A DNA stretch of 64,000 bases, from positions 10,005,449 through 10,069,448 of the forward strand of contig NC_132891.1 in NCBI RefSeq assembly GCF_030463535.1, in the 5' to 3' direction. The translations under genes and the position numbers were made by a program. This stretch comes from Salminus brasiliensis. Taxonomy: Eukaryota > Chordata > Actinopteri > Characiformes > Bryconidae. The notes under the pieces were generated by a model. The model was not told the DNA's origin. It ran no database searches and saw nothing but the letters and a program-made list of their open reading frames with translations. This document shows, in pieces, positions 11,295 through 21,752 of this stretch (position 1 is its first letter; every line of letters begins with the position of its first letter).

Positions 11295-14198
11295 TAATTA
11301 TATGGGGCAACTCCATCCCTATTGAGTTTCTGCTGTTCATTTGTTTTTACAAAGCATGACAATCCGAAAATCGGTCTAGAAAAGACCATTTGCTTACTTT
11401 GCTGAAGACAGACTTTGCGACTGACTTTGTAGAAACGCACATGTGCAAGAACTTCCTCTTGTTCCTCTTGTCTTGTTCATCCTGTCTTCCTCTTGGGAAA
11501 GACATTTTCTCGTACTGACGGTCTGAAGACTACATTTTGCCTCAAAACTAACAAGTATATAAGAGCTGCAGAGGAGATGTAATCTTAGGTAAGGTTGAGG
11601 TTGGGTCTCCTTGCATGAAATCATGTTGTAAAGGTTTCGGGTGCAAAGACACACTGTAGCTTTAATTTATATTAAAGTCCGTAGCGATAGCATGTCTACT
11701 CAACATCGCACACTGGCTGTCTGCCTCATCCAGCATCACTACTGCAGAGGTAGCATCGCTACTGCGCTGGCCACTGGCGTCACCCAGTATTGCTATCGTG
11801 GCATTAGCATCACTACCACTCTGTTTTCTTCACTATGGCGGTGTTAGCATCACTATTCTTATATCTTGTAAAGTACTATTGGAGTCTAAATTAGAAATAT
11901 AAAATCTAAACATTAAACTGTTTAGGCCAATATTGGCGGAGCCTTATCATATGGATATCATACTACTTGCTCCCTAGTAACCCCTTTGAAAAGTAAAATA
12001 CATGATTTTCAATTACATGTAATTACCCTTGTTTACATTCTCTGCATAGCTGTGAGTCTGCACTTCTGTTTAGTTCAATGTCAAGAAATGACCCAAACAT
12101 GGCAAAACAACAGGACAGCAGTAACTTTTGATCAAACTCGGATCATATCAAAATATTATTTATTTTTTCCAGAGCCTGGTGCAGAGGTGCAGAGCCTGAC
12201 TCAGGTAACTGTGTCAGAGTCAACGGTGAACAGTGTGAGGGTGAGCTGGGGGCCACTGCAACCTAAGTTAGTGGAGAGCTACCAGATTGAGTACTCCATC
12301 CTCCCTGCAGGAAAGCTTCATGTGGTTACAGTCGGTAACAGGCAGAACTCGACAATGCTGACTAGCCTGCAGCCCGCCACTCAGTATCTGGTCACTGTGA
12401 GTGCCCGCTACTTTTCCGGCAAAGAGAGGGCGATGTCCGTCAAAATGTGCACCCAAGACGGTAAGCCTGAAGGCCTTTTCACTGTACACAGGTTATGATC
12501 ACGGTATTTTGTTTCTCTGAAGTTTGAGATCAAGCTGGAACAGAGATAATTCAGCAAAGAAACAGCGGTTGTTCACCACGGAGAGCCAGTTTAATTTAGG
12601 GCTATCAAAAATAAATGACTGGTGTTGAAGAATGCATTTATTGAGTATTTGAAGTTGAAAGACTTTGGTCTTTGGATTATTTACCACTCTGTTATTTTGC
12701 CTCCGAATGAAACTACAGCTGTGTCTGAAACTGTGCCCTATTTACTATATAGTGCACTAGTACATTTTGGGGTTCTACATTTTGCAGTGGTGCCCGAAAG
12801 AATGCAGACTTTTCAGTGCACTGGAACAATCCCACAATGCACCATAGCATATAGTGTTTGGTTTGAAGATGCACAGACATCATTTATGCAATGCAGTCTG
12901 CTGAGGTTGTCCAGGTTGTTCTCAAGGTAGCGGATGATGGAGAGAAGAAGGGCTGGTACAAGGCTAATGTTTTTAGCCTTGTAACCTTTTAGCCTCTGAC
13001 AAATCCCTGTTTGCATTCACTGGCTTTAGCTACATCTCGTGCTGAGTTTGAGCTCTCCTCCTGCTTATGCTGGCTCAGGAAAAACCGCATGAGTCACAAG
13101 GCCTGGTTTGTGTAGTAACCCGTATTCCCCGAATTAGCAATAAGCAGGTGAAGAGCTGCTCTCCAGTATCAACAGCACCTAACTCTCTCATAGTCGCTGC
13201 CATGTTTTACTGTTTCACCAGCTTTGACTTGGGCTTTTGTTGGTGAGTTGGGTTTATGTTTAAGTTTGGGGGCTTAAATAAAATGAGTCATGACCTGGCC
13301 CATTCTCCAGCCCTGTTTTGGTGATGCGCCATGGCTTGAGTCCCTCAGTGTTGGGTTGTGGAGTGATGAAGCTCCATCCAATACCTGTGACATGAGTTAA
13401 GATGAATGATCCAGAACTAATCATGCAACATTAGTACCTCACAGCAGTGCTCCAAAACCTGGAGTAAAGCCTTTCCAGAAGAGAAAAGGCTGCTACGGCT
13501 GTTATCTTGTCACATTGCCCACCCCTAAAACCTACTAATAGATTTCGCAATCCTTTAAAAGCCTGAAAAAGAACAATCACTAATTGTATATTATTGGCAT
13601 GAAAGCCATCTTTGTCGTTCTTCCCACACATTCTGCTGTTACTGCCAAGATATCTCCTGCATTCTCTTCTTCGAGGCAGAATCAGAGACGCTTAAGTGTG
13701 TGTGTGTGTATCTCTCTCTCTCTCTTTCTCAGTGTTGCCAGCTCTAGCAGATCTGCAGCTCACTACAGTAGGCAGTGACTCAGTGAAGCTCCAATGGAAA
13801 GGGAGTGCCGACGGCTTACGTGGTTACTGGGTTACGTGGGAGGGCGAGCCCACATACTCCTCGAGCCAGCGTTCCACCCTGTATCTGCCACCCCACCTCC
13901 TCTCCACTACACTTAACCACGTGCCCCCCAATGCGCGGGTCTGCGTCTCTCCTGTTTACAGGTCGGCTCGGGGAGAAGGCCTTTGCTGCACTGCACACTT
14001 CGGCTCAGGTGGGTGGTCCGCTCTGTGCTAGCAGATGAGGTTAAAACACTTTAAATGTCCTTTTATAGAAATAAAAAAAAAATAATTAAATAGTGAAGTT
14101 ATTCATGCATAAAATGTGCAGGTATGCTGGCTATGGAGTGTCCTATTTTTCATTTTCCTTCTCCTACAGCCGCTTTGACCTGGAGCCACAGGTTGTAG
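2443..14198 (+). CDS. vwa1: von Willebrand factor A domain-containing protein 1 (6 exons, 519 aa)
   Basis: Exons: 2443-2527, 7928-8485, 10541-10864, 12173-12460, 13733-14008, 14170-14198. All five introns are phase 1 with GT-AG ends. The product starts with a signal peptide (about residues 1-21). A VWA domain follows (about 30-214) with an intact MIDAS: DSSGS, a Thr in the TNTEDA loop, and the Asp of WITDG. Three FN3-like domains follow, one per exon (about 215-322, 323-418, 419-510), and a 9-residue tail. In mammals VWA1 (WARP) is a secreted matrix protein of basement membranes and cartilage that binds perlecan and collagen VI. The motif VLVWITDG and the passage HLYFVD match the family well. 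As I recall, the human protein is 445 aa with two FN3 domains, so a third FN3 is unusual. It is convergent with otud3. Confidence 0.9.
2990..3150 (+). repeat. Copy of the dispersed 'accaatagaaatgctcc' family
   Basis: Contains gaccaatagaaatgctcc, a diverged acattgacttctattgaaag and a trailing acatgttttt(c)atcgg, in the same order as copies near 240-320, 5220-5365 and 31490-31590 on this strand and 27370-27490 and 35640-35770 on the other. I could not assign it to a named transposon family. Confidence 0.75.
3152..3187. repeat. (TA)n microsatellite
   Basis: About 18 uninterrupted TA dinucleotides in vwa1 intron 1. Confidence 0.95.
3391..3836 (+). mobile_element. Tc1/mariner-like non-autonomous element
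   Basis: Inverted ends tcagccataacatcac and atgttatggctga bound about 446 bp. Inside, 3525-3700 reads MGKHKKRSDFDKNQTVMARQ and on, which resembles the N-terminal DNA-binding part of a Tc1-like transposase. The catalytic domain is missing, so it cannot move itself. The 48.1 kb element has the same termini. Confidence 0.75.
4511..4568. repeat. (GT)n microsatellite
   Basis: Nearly pure GT repeat with one C interruption. It creates a false TH-rich open frame on the minus strand. Confidence 0.95.
5220..5365 (+). repeat. Copy of the dispersed 'accaatagaaatgctcc' family
   Basis: A more diverged copy (gaccaaaaggatcactcta) still keeps ttacttggaataaactctta, ttgacttccatttaaag and gagatacatgttttctattg in order. 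Confidence 0.7.
6523..6558. repeat. (GT)n microsatellite
   Basis: GT dinucleotide run in vwa1 intron 1 with one 'at' interruption. Confidence 0.9.
6955..7525 (+). repeat. Diverged tandem duplication, two units of about 260-310 bp
   Basis: Unit 1 (about 6955-7250) and unit 2 (about 7265-7525) share in order: gagagaacttt.ggttggag, gagaagtgga, gacggg.t.gt.gtgggttg, acatagaag/acacagaag, gg.a.tttat, atttcagaa and tcatcatatg/tcatcagcat. The offset shrinks from 313 to about 280 bp, showing several deletions since duplication. Confidence 0.75.
7928..8485 (+). CDS. vwa1: vwa1 exon 2 (whole VWA domain)
   Basis: A cacag acceptor and a gtaagt donor bound 558 nt that encode the VWA fold from VQNCCEGDVLFLLDSSGS to EDVRNAII. 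All metal-site loops are present. The open frame runs upstream past the acceptor, but that part does not look like protein of this family. Confidence 0.92.
10541..10864 (+). CDS. vwa1: vwa1 exon 3 (FN3 domain 1)
   Basis: Encodes EIIRAERLQVRDVTSTSAEL through TFTTQA. It has the FN3 core Trp of the B strand (LHWRP), the YYDIRFG C strand, and the LRPDTTYIVTL E-F region followed by SPESN, which resembles human VWA1 FN3-1. The glycine-rich insert AEGAGGSPG sits in a loop. Confidence 0.9.
11690..11850 (+). repeat. Decayed 'gttagcatcactacc' repeat cluster
   Basis: Several near-copies of a 20-25 bp word (gcggtgttagcatcactatt and variants) lie in vwa1 intron 3. The same kind of words occur at 840-1015. 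Confidence 0.5.
12173..12460 (+). CDS. vwa1: vwa1 exon 4 (FN3 domain 2)
   Basis: Encodes a canonical FN3 repeat: VRVSWGPL, YQIEYSILPAG, LTSLQPATQYLVTVSARY. The ttccag acceptor and gtaagc donor keep phase 1 on both sides. Confidence 0.9.
12700..12870 (+). repeat. Teleost MITE-like fragment ('tatatagtgcactag')
   Basis: The words tgtctgaaactgtgccctat and tatatagtgcactag are typical of a high-copy fish repeat. A related fragment (gtatatagtgcactatttg) lies near 34480. Family not named. Confidence 0.5.
13733..14008 (+). CDS. vwa1: vwa1 exon 5 (FN3 domain 3)
   Basis: Encodes a third FN3-like unit: ADLQLTTVGSDSVKLQWKGS, GYWVTWEGE, NHVPPNARVCVSPVY. Four cysteines lie in its C-terminal half. The acceptor follows a GT/CT microsatellite that supplies the pyrimidine tract. 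Confidence 0.87.
14170..14198 (+). CDS. vwa1: vwa1 exon 6 (last 9 codons and stop)
   Basis: After a ctacag acceptor the frame reads AALTWSHRL then TAG. This is the only in-frame continuation I found; the short tail is plausible but not conserved enough to prove. Confidence 0.7.
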
Positions 14199-15245
14199 CG
14201 CTGCCAAACAGATGGATGCAGAGATGAAAACCTTACCACAAATGGAAAAAGCACTGTAAACTGCTAGAGCACTTGTCGCCCACGGAGAGGTGCTCTACGG
14301 CAACACACCAGCACAAACTGCACTGAAAACATTTATACTGAAGTTGCTTAAACCTCTAAACTACTTACAACACACTAGGAATGCCCGCCAACAGTTAAAA
14401 AAAAAAAAAGAGAGACTTTTGAGAAGTAGCCTGTGATGATGTAGATCGGAAGAGAATAGTGATCGTATATGTAAATATCGTTTTAATAGTGAAATCCACA
14501 ATCTGCACATTATATCATGTCTTATTGCCCCACAAGATTTACATGTTTGAAAAGGGAACAATGACCTATTTGGAGTAGCTATCGTTTGACGCACACCTAG
14601 CTAAAGCACACCAGTACCTAACCACTGCTTGAGAACAATCGGATAGGCTGAATGTGCTGAAGTGCACATTTAAGGCCGTTTAGCCTCCCGTTCTTCCCTC
14701 TCAGAGATTACAAGGTTGATCGAAGATTATAAGGTTGATCAAACCAAGACTGTGGGTTCCGGACAGTCGCTTACATGAGGAGGTTACTGAGGTTTGGTGA
14801 TTGACAAGGGCCTTAATCAGTTTTCAGAAAATGATTGAGGCACTTTCCACTGCCCACACACATCCACTTATGGATGGGCTTGCTTTGTAACCCTTGCCCT
14901 CGCTTCTCTGATTTTCTTTCCCCTGCACGTTCACTGCAAGGACCTCACCTGAAACATGTTCCATGTCCTCTACTGCCTCCTTGTGGATAATCCCAGAATT
15001 GGTAGGCTCACCAATACTGAACATTTTAAACGAGTTGAAAAACAAGGACATAGTTCACATGATGTTCATGCTCTAAATCTTTAGTGATATACGGTGAAAC
15101 TGTAATTATATCGGTATCAGCAGATTAAAAAGAAATAAATAAAGCCATCATTCAGATTTAACTGATATTTGATGTATTTATTGTACTCCGTATAGTACTG
15201 TGCTTTAAATGTTGTAACCATACAGAAATAAATGTTACATTTCTA
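14199..15245 (+). other. vwa1: vwa1 3' UTR with polyadenylation signals
   Basis: Non-coding DNA after the stop carries AATAAA at 15134-15139 and again at 15227-15232. Either could end the transcript. The exact site cannot be read from sequence alone. Confidence 0.6.
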
Positions 15246-16104
15246 AAGCTAATCCAGGTGGATTTGTCCCAGTTTCTACATTTTATAAATGTTCATAAAT
15301 TGGCCTCAACCAATAGTCACCCAGGTTGTTTCTGTGAATCCATGCCCACCCACAGCTCTCAACCCCCATCCAGCTTTTCACTGAACTTGCACAGACTTGG
15401 TGCATGATTTAAGGCACAGTATGATTTACTGTGAGCTATAAAAATGAACAAAGCCTAGTACTCTAATTAAAGGCTTAGGAGGGGGCATTTTAGACAGGCA
15501 CCCCACTTTTCATTTTAAAGAGTTCACAGCGAGTCAGACTGCGCTCTCAACCACACAAACAGGTCTGCACCAGCTTAAAGAAGAGCTGGATGGAGTTTTA
15601 TTGGGTTAATAGAAGTGATTTGGGTGACTATCGACCTATAAATAGTGTCAGAAACATTAGCCTCACAGCTCCAATTTGAAACCAAAGAAGCAAAATTTGG
15701 ACCCCAGTCAATCAGCATCAGGTCTTGGAAAACCCACTGTTTGAGGAAATTACTCATCACTGTCTCTGTATGCTGCCTTAAAAAAAAACTTTGAGCATGA
15801 GAAGGTCAGTCAGCATGAGGCAACCATGGTGCACTAATTAAGTGTCTATAAAGAGCATATATACTGTCTTGATTCCCCAATCTCACATCACTGAGTTTAA
15901 TTAAATAAATATCCACTTCCAAACAAAATAGCAGAGTGATGTTTAAATGTTTAAAGTGTTTGTCCGATACACGCACTGGATATTTTATATATCACTAATA
16001 GTGACTGATTATCACAGAACAGTTCCTGAACCTATTCGAGCAAGAAATACAGTAGGTCATTCACATGAAATGCCGAAAGCATACCAAGCTTCTCTATAAT
16101 CCCA

Positions 16105-16110
16105 TTTATT
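16105..16110 (-). terminator. otud3: Candidate otud3 polyadenylation signal
   Basis: AATAAA read on the minus strand, 550 bp past the stop codon. Another lies near 15597-15602. With either, the convergent vwa1 and otud3 transcripts end within 0.4-1 kb of each other. Confidence 0.4.
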
Positions 16111-16662
16111 ATTAGATTGCACTTCATTCCAAAATATAGAGACGATGAATCTCTACAAGGGATGCAAAAGGTAAACCCAGTGAAATGAAATACTACTCCT
16201 TTCCATTTGACAGCATTCTTGAAGAACATGCACCGAGTTACAGAACTGAAATCCTTACAATCCAATGGAAAGAACGACTGGTTTGAATCTCAACAGCAAA
16301 AGCAAATCCACACTTATCTCCATTTAGTTTGAATCCCTTTCCAACTGTTCTTTGGCTATAAAGAGTCAGTCTGAGTAAAGGAAGGTAAATGAATGAAGTC
16401 TGAAAGGGCGTTTGTTAGTTAAGCTAAGGCATCCATAAAAGGCTCTCTAAAGAGAGCATAGAGAATGACAGGCCAGTCAGATTCACCAATAAGAGAAAAT
16501 TCTATGTCCAGCACCAGCACTGAAGCCATAAACTGCTCCTTGCACCTTTAACCATTTTCTGAACATTTAAAGAAGCCTCTCCATTTCTTAACAAACTTGG
16601 ATAACTGAAGAAAAAGCAGCAGAGATCAACCTTAGCAAGCATTCGATTTGTCCATGATTGTT

Positions 16663-16827
16663 TTAGATGCTCAGAGTGTTGAGAGCTGGCACAAGAGTAA
16701 CTGGTTCAGGCAGATTCTGATTCTGGTCATGTGAGCCTTTGCTTTGAAGAACCTTCTGTCTGTGTCTCTCCTCCTGCCTCTTCTTCTTCTCTCGACGCTG
16801 TTGCTCTTTCCTCTGTCTGCTGGAGAG
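16663..16827 (-). CDS. otud3: otud3 exon 7 (C-terminus)
   Basis: Encodes [20 protein letters not shown], then SKGSHDQN and [12 protein letters not shown] with TAA. This matches the human C-terminal pattern of a basic helix followed by VTLV...LNI. Confidence 0.9.
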   Translation of the reverse strand, partial: LSSRQRKEQQRREKKKRQEERHRQKVLQSKGSHDQNQNLPEPVTLVPALNTLSI

Positions 16828-19510
16828 CTAGAAATCAAAAAGAAGGGAGGTCGCTCAACACATGTCTTGTAATAATAATGCATGTAACCATAGAAAATGT
16901 CAATCACTCCAACCTTGGGTTTATGTGAAGTACTGCTCTCTGGTGGCGATATATTGTCACTGCATTCTACATGATTGCTTTCACATGGGATGTGCGTGGC
17001 CGTTCCAAATTCACAGTGTGGCGATTGGTTCCTCAGTTCAGACTCCAGCCATTCGGCATGGCACTGCTGTGAGGTGGCACTTGATTGGCACAGATTCTCA
17101 TCTTGACCTGAAAGGAACAACAAGGGACAGTGTTTGAGAGAGGGGGAGGGGGGGAGATGCTGGCCAGGGCAAGAAGAAGCAGAGACTGACAGATTAACTG
17201 ACTGACTTACTGCTGAAGTTGCTGGTCAATAAGGAATTGAGGATAACTTCCTCATCCTCGCAGGGAGAGTGGCAGGGGGAAGGCGCCCTCTGCTTTTCTC
17301 TCGAACCGTCACCAAACCGTCTTGAATTGTTCAGATTCTTGCAAAGGGGAAAGGATATACAGATGTGAGAACGTTGGTAAACCCTTTAGAAAGACCTAGA
17401 TTTCAAGAAAATGTGATAATCATAATAAAAGGTTTTACACACACTACTGTACAGCAGCACTTCTTCAGTGTAGTATTTGAATAAAACACATGCTTTAAAC
17501 AGTCAACAGCAATTGTTGGAAAAAATAATACTTTAAACTTTATAGTTTAGAAGGACCATCTTTACTGGCAATTAACTAAGGATGTTGTATAGCTACAGAT
17601 TCCTTTATTACTAATGTAAACTAAAAAACATGAATGACCTGCTTTTGACAATTCTGCTGTAGTGATTCCTGAACAATTGCAAACCACCCACGCTCTGCAG
17701 CAGTAAGAGTCCAATTTCCCTCAAACATAATGTGTACATTTATAGTTATACACTCTTAAGGGGTATTTGAGGGGGGAAAAAAAGTATAATCAGTATAATC
17801 GGTAGGTATAATCTGCCTCTGGTAGATATGTAATGGACAATGAGAAGAGTACATTTCCCTTTTGTATAAGCAGCAAAAAACGTCATTAAAATAATAATTA
17901 AACATTAAATAACATTGAATGTTCTACATGATTTAATAAATCATTTCTTACACCTTTATTTTTAAAAGTACATATTCTTCAGGTCTTTGCATTTGTCAGC
18001 AGACCATTATTCCATACTGTGGAACATCCAGGTTGTCTTTAGCCTTTATTTTAAGAGGTAACCTCCCACCCCCCTTGTTCAATGTTTATATTTTGATAGG
18101 CTTGTGATCCCAGACCAGCCTCTTGTCAATGGGCTACATTTTACAGGTTCACTTACTTTCTTCCATCAAAAGCTGTGACTGTTTAAACAGTTTCTTCAGT
18201 AAAGACACGTTTGTTGTTAAATGTGACCAATACAAAATGCTTCTAAAAAAGGTTCACAAAACTTGTTTTGGTTAAATGATATATTAAAGATATTTACAAA
18301 CCTCAATACGCAGATGAGCAGGACTTTCAGAGTTGTCTCCAGTGTGCCGGACACTGTCGTAATGGTCACCATAACGATATGCTATATGAAGCTCTCGGCA
18401 TAAGGCTTTATCTGACCCATTGATCTAGATTCAGAAAAACTGAAATTTGCCTCATCTACAACATTTACAAGCAATGCATTTCATCAAAAATCACTTAATT
18501 AAATAATGATGCTGAAAAGTACAACTGCAAATCCTCACCTCCCACAACGGAGCATTCAGCTGATGGATTACGACTTTCAACTGCTGGCTGCGGGCAAATG
18601 CTACTATTGCATCATTTCCAGCAAACGTGCCCTGCTGTGCAAGGTTCGACACTAGAGGATGAGAAAAGGATAACTGCTGTTTAAATATACATTCAAGATT
18701 TTTAAAATGATTACTTTGTGTTGCTCAATATGCCACAGCTGACTAGATGAATATGTAGCGGAGCCATTTGTGTTACATTTCCCGCAGATTAGATACATCT
18801 AGGGGCTAGCTATATTGAGGACAGGCCAGTCCAGTTGATCTTTAATTGGAGAAGGTAAATCATCCCCACTTTATGCTATTATATAGAAATGAAGGTTAAA
18901 GGATATAGGGAACAAAGAAAATGAAGTAATAACTAAGACAAATATATATTTGTAGTAATACAGTCTCTCAGGAGATGGGACAGCAGGACTGAATCCCTGG
19001 CTTTAATGCAGAGGGCCTTCAACCTGGTCCCATCAGTTTGTCTGTGTACCAGCAACAATTCTTTCTTACAGTGCTGAGTGAATGGCACATCATCCTCAAC
19101 AAAAGGTTCAAAGTCCTGCCGATGAGACAACATATACTGGACCGTCTCCTGACGCAGGTTCAAGTGCCCTCGCGAGTGTCCCTCCAGCTGATCCGCAAGA
19201 GCTCTAAACAAACAGTTTCTACAGGAGAGACAACAAAATGGGAAAGTTTGTTTACTTGGTCAAAATTCCTAACCAGCAAATGTGGCAATCACTCTCAAAC
19301 ATACCCATCTCCTGGAACCTCTCTCAGCTTCAGACCAAGAGCTTTCAGTTGGTTGGAGAAGCTGACAAACTCCTCTTCTTCACCCTCTCCTGGGGGTCGA
19401 TTCTTACGGTCTTTGGCCAGAGCCCTGCGGGCAGCTCGCTCATCCCTCTTTCTTTCCAAGTCACATTTCCTATTCCCACGCACAGGCTTGCCTGACTGTT
19501 TCCTTGACAT
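16663..19510 (-). CDS. otud3: OTU domain-containing deubiquitinase 3 (7 exons, 358 aa)
   Basis: Exons on the minus strand: 19510-19305, 19218-19070, 18651-18539, 18424-18302, 17337-17211, 17107-16914, 16827-16663. All have GT-AG ends and phases agree. The OTU catalytic core is intact: Asp68 and Cys71 in PGDGNCLFRAL, and His177 in [11 protein letters not shown]. The start MSRKQSGK sits in a strong caccATG context. The C-terminus is a charged [19 protein letters not shown] helix as in human OTUD3. In mammals OTUD3 removes ubiquitin from PTEN and other targets; it acts on several linkages including K6 and K11. The product is 40 residues shorter than human (398 aa by memory), and the missing part matches the UBA-like region: exon 4 (OTU end) joins directly to a Ser-rich linker. 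Confidence 0.93.
16914..17107 (-). CDS. otud3: otud3 exon 6 (linker)
   Basis: Encodes [20 protein letters not shown] through SSTSHKPK. A tttcag acceptor and a gttgga donor give phases that fit both neighbours. The linker is diverged from the human protein. Confidence 0.72.
17211..17337 (-). CDS. otud3: otud3 exon 5 (linker)
   Basis: Encodes [20 protein letters not shown] and the acidic [17 protein letters not shown]. Conservation is low; the call rests on an open frame, matching phase and good splice sites. Confidence 0.72.
18302..18424 (-). CDS. otud3: otud3 exon 4 (catalytic His)
   Basis: Encodes [19 protein letters not shown] then [20 protein letters not shown]. It completes the OTU domain and ends on a codon boundary. 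Confidence 0.92.
18539..18651 (-). CDS. otud3: otud3 exon 3
   Basis: Encodes [20 protein letters not shown] and [17 protein letters not shown], the most conserved central part of the OTU fold. Bounded by a ctctag acceptor and a gtgagg donor. Confidence 0.93.
19070..19218 (-). CDS. otud3: otud3 exon 2 (catalytic Cys)
   Basis: Encodes [19 protein letters not shown] through [11 protein letters not shown]. The catalytic Cys is the second full codon. The donor is gtaaga. Confidence 0.93.
19305..19510 (-). CDS. otud3: otud3 exon 1
   Basis: Encodes MSRKQSGK, the basic stretch [20 protein letters not shown], and the OTU start [20 protein letters not shown], ending inside DG at a gtatgt donor. Confidence 0.93.
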
Positions 19511-20450
19511 GGTGACTCTTGGTGGATCGCACCAACTTTACTGCAGAGTGACAACTGCTAAACCCACAAAAGGACGCCCACGTATACTTGCAACCTGGAG
19601 AATGAATGATTACAGCAGAAGAGTACATTAGCGGATATTAATAAAACAAATGTACACAGACAGTTCATTAGTAACAGTGCCAACATCAACATAATGACAT
19701 GTGGGCTATAAAGGCTATTTATTAGTCTTGATAAGGGAGTAAATATTTATGTAGTTATGTTCAGTAACTGTAAGCTGTATTTTTAGATACCTTTAATTCC
19801 CTCCCACACACACAAACACACACATTGCCACGGTCCTACAACTTGAGGACTACTTGAAGCCCCCCGGCCTCAGCGTCCTAACCACGGTGGTCGCCTGTGT
19901 GTCCCCTGTTTAAAACCACAATATGGTCAGCCTAACTAAACAGCTTTAAAACTGTAAAGTAACCAGTAGGACAAAGTGCTGGACTTCCTAAACTCCCATC
20001 TCTAAAAGTAGCTATAGCTAATATTAGCCAACGAGGGTTGAAGCTTTAAACGTAGAGAGCAATGCTAGCTAGCTAGCTAGCTACATATTACTCAGTCTGC
20101 TCAAACCACACAGGACTAACCCCGTTTTTATAATAGCATGTAACTGTAAGAGCATTTCATGTACTTTAACTATCTAGCTACGAATTATTTGATCACCTGT
20201 TAGCAGCTTGCTAGCTAACACAGCTAGCGCTAGCAGTCGGTTATGCTAGCTAACAGCTGTGTGAGTTAGCAACCGAAGCTAACCGGATAAATACGGTCAT
20301 ATTACGGTACACTTTCTTCTCCATTCAGCATAAGTTAACCTACAACACGTCGTACTTACATTATCTCCGGCTTAAGAAGAAATAATCACACCATTCTGAC
20401 TCTACTGCCCTCCACTTTAACCCCCTGAACCGCTAAAGCAAACCCGGGCA
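19511..20450 (-). promoter_or_regulatory. otud3: otud3 5' UTR and promoter region
   Basis: On the minus strand a gtaagt donor lies near 20360 and a ctccag acceptor at 19595-19596, which suggests a non-coding first exon joined to the 5' UTR just above the start codon. The promoter side is free of TEs and rich in overlapping gctagc words (20060-20250). Transcript ends are inferred. Confidence 0.45.
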
Positions 20451-20851
20451 GTTTGTTTACTTCAGCGCCACATCCTATTTCCTGCGCTTACGGCGGCTTT
20501 AAGGGTCCAGTTCAAATTCAACGCGTTTTGTGTTCGGATAAATTAAAAGACGCAGTGGATTATTATTAATTATTATATGAAATTAAACGGAACATATCTA
20601 ACATCTTTGAGCATAATACAATAATGCTTCCAGCTTTTGACATTTTATGTTGCCTTGTTGTTGTGTTAGCAAATGAAGCTCGGGTAAAAGTGGACTGTCT
20701 GTATAATGAAGGGTTACAGTAGAAACACATTCATTCAGAGAGGGTTGATATGAAATGCTCTGTTTTTGAGAAACTTATCAAGCCAGAACTGTTCAAAGCA
20801 GTGGTTACAGGAATTTTCCATTTAAATTATTATACATTTCTATTTAAAATG

Positions 20852-20855
<4 letters not shown>

Positions 20856-20934
<79 letters not shown>
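20856..20934. repeat. Compound (TC)n(TA)n microsatellite
   Basis: About 10 TC units run straight into about 30 TA units without interruption. Confidence 0.95.
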
Positions 20935-20938
<4 letters not shown>

Positions 20939-21390
20939 AAGACAGAACTGTTCACAGTGGCGATGATAGGAAAAATATTTTTTATCCAAATTATCTTTCT
21001 GTCAAACATTTGTGGTTACATAATAAAACATTCCTTTCATTTGTATTGATACATATTATATGTAATCACCAAAAATGAAAAACCTTTAATGGAAATCAAT
21101 GTAAAAAGATGTTATTCACATTAAGTCACTTTTCTCCATCCCATTTGGACCATTATTCCATTCATCACGATATTCCGACACAATAATGAACAACTGCCCG
21201 ATTCAAGTCAAGAAGTGAAAAACAGCAAATAGTGCGATACAAGGATTTTGCATAACAGATAGAAAATATTCCTTATTTAGTCACAGAAGGTTTTTTTGTG
21301 TAGTCCTGGCTGAGTGGCGGAGTCACTATTTTAGCTGGGAACAGTTTTACCCCAGAGCAATATCTTATGGTAAAAGTTGTATGTGTTTAA

Positions 21391-21392
21391 GT

Positions 21393-21459
<67 letters not shown>
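21391..21459. repeat. Compound (GT)n(GA)n microsatellite
   Basis: About 13 GT units followed by about 20 GA units. Open frames over it on both strands are artefacts. Confidence 0.95.
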
Positions 21460-21460
<1 letters not shown>

Positions 21461-21539
21461 ACCATATTTACCATTTGTGACATTTGTGACATTTTTTGTG
21501 ACACAGATGGAATTTGGCTTTCACTTTTATCCCACCCAT

Positions 21540-21727
21540 GCAGTGAACACACACAGACACACCAGTGAAACACACACAGTGGACAGTGAGCAGTGGGCTC
21601 CCGGGGAGCAGAGAGGGTAAAGGGCCTTGCTCAAGGGCCCAACAGTGGAAGCTTGCCGAGCCCAGATATCAAACCCACAACCCTGTCAATAGCCCAGAGC
21701 TCTAACCACTGAGCCACCACTGCCCCT
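21540..21727 (-). mobile_element. tRNA-derived SINE
   Basis: Read on the minus strand it opens with ggggcagtggtggctcagtg, continues with ggttagagctctgg (A-box region) and ttgtgggtttgatatc (B-box region), then the body gggcccttgagcaaggccct. This is the layout of a common fish tRNA-SINE. The mismatched B box and lack of a full cloverleaf rule out a working tRNA gene. Confidence 0.8.
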
Positions 21728-21752
21728 AGAGAAAGCGAAAGAGAAAGCTCAT

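Noticed and set aside
16671-17123. 150-aa minus-strand open frame
   Set aside because: It runs through two otud3 exons and the intron between them; splicing with matched phase gives the conserved C-terminus, the unspliced reading does not.
21540-21727. Possible tRNA gene on the minus strand
   Set aside because: A- and B-box words are present but the cloverleaf cannot be closed and the B box is mutated; the downstream body marks it as a SINE.
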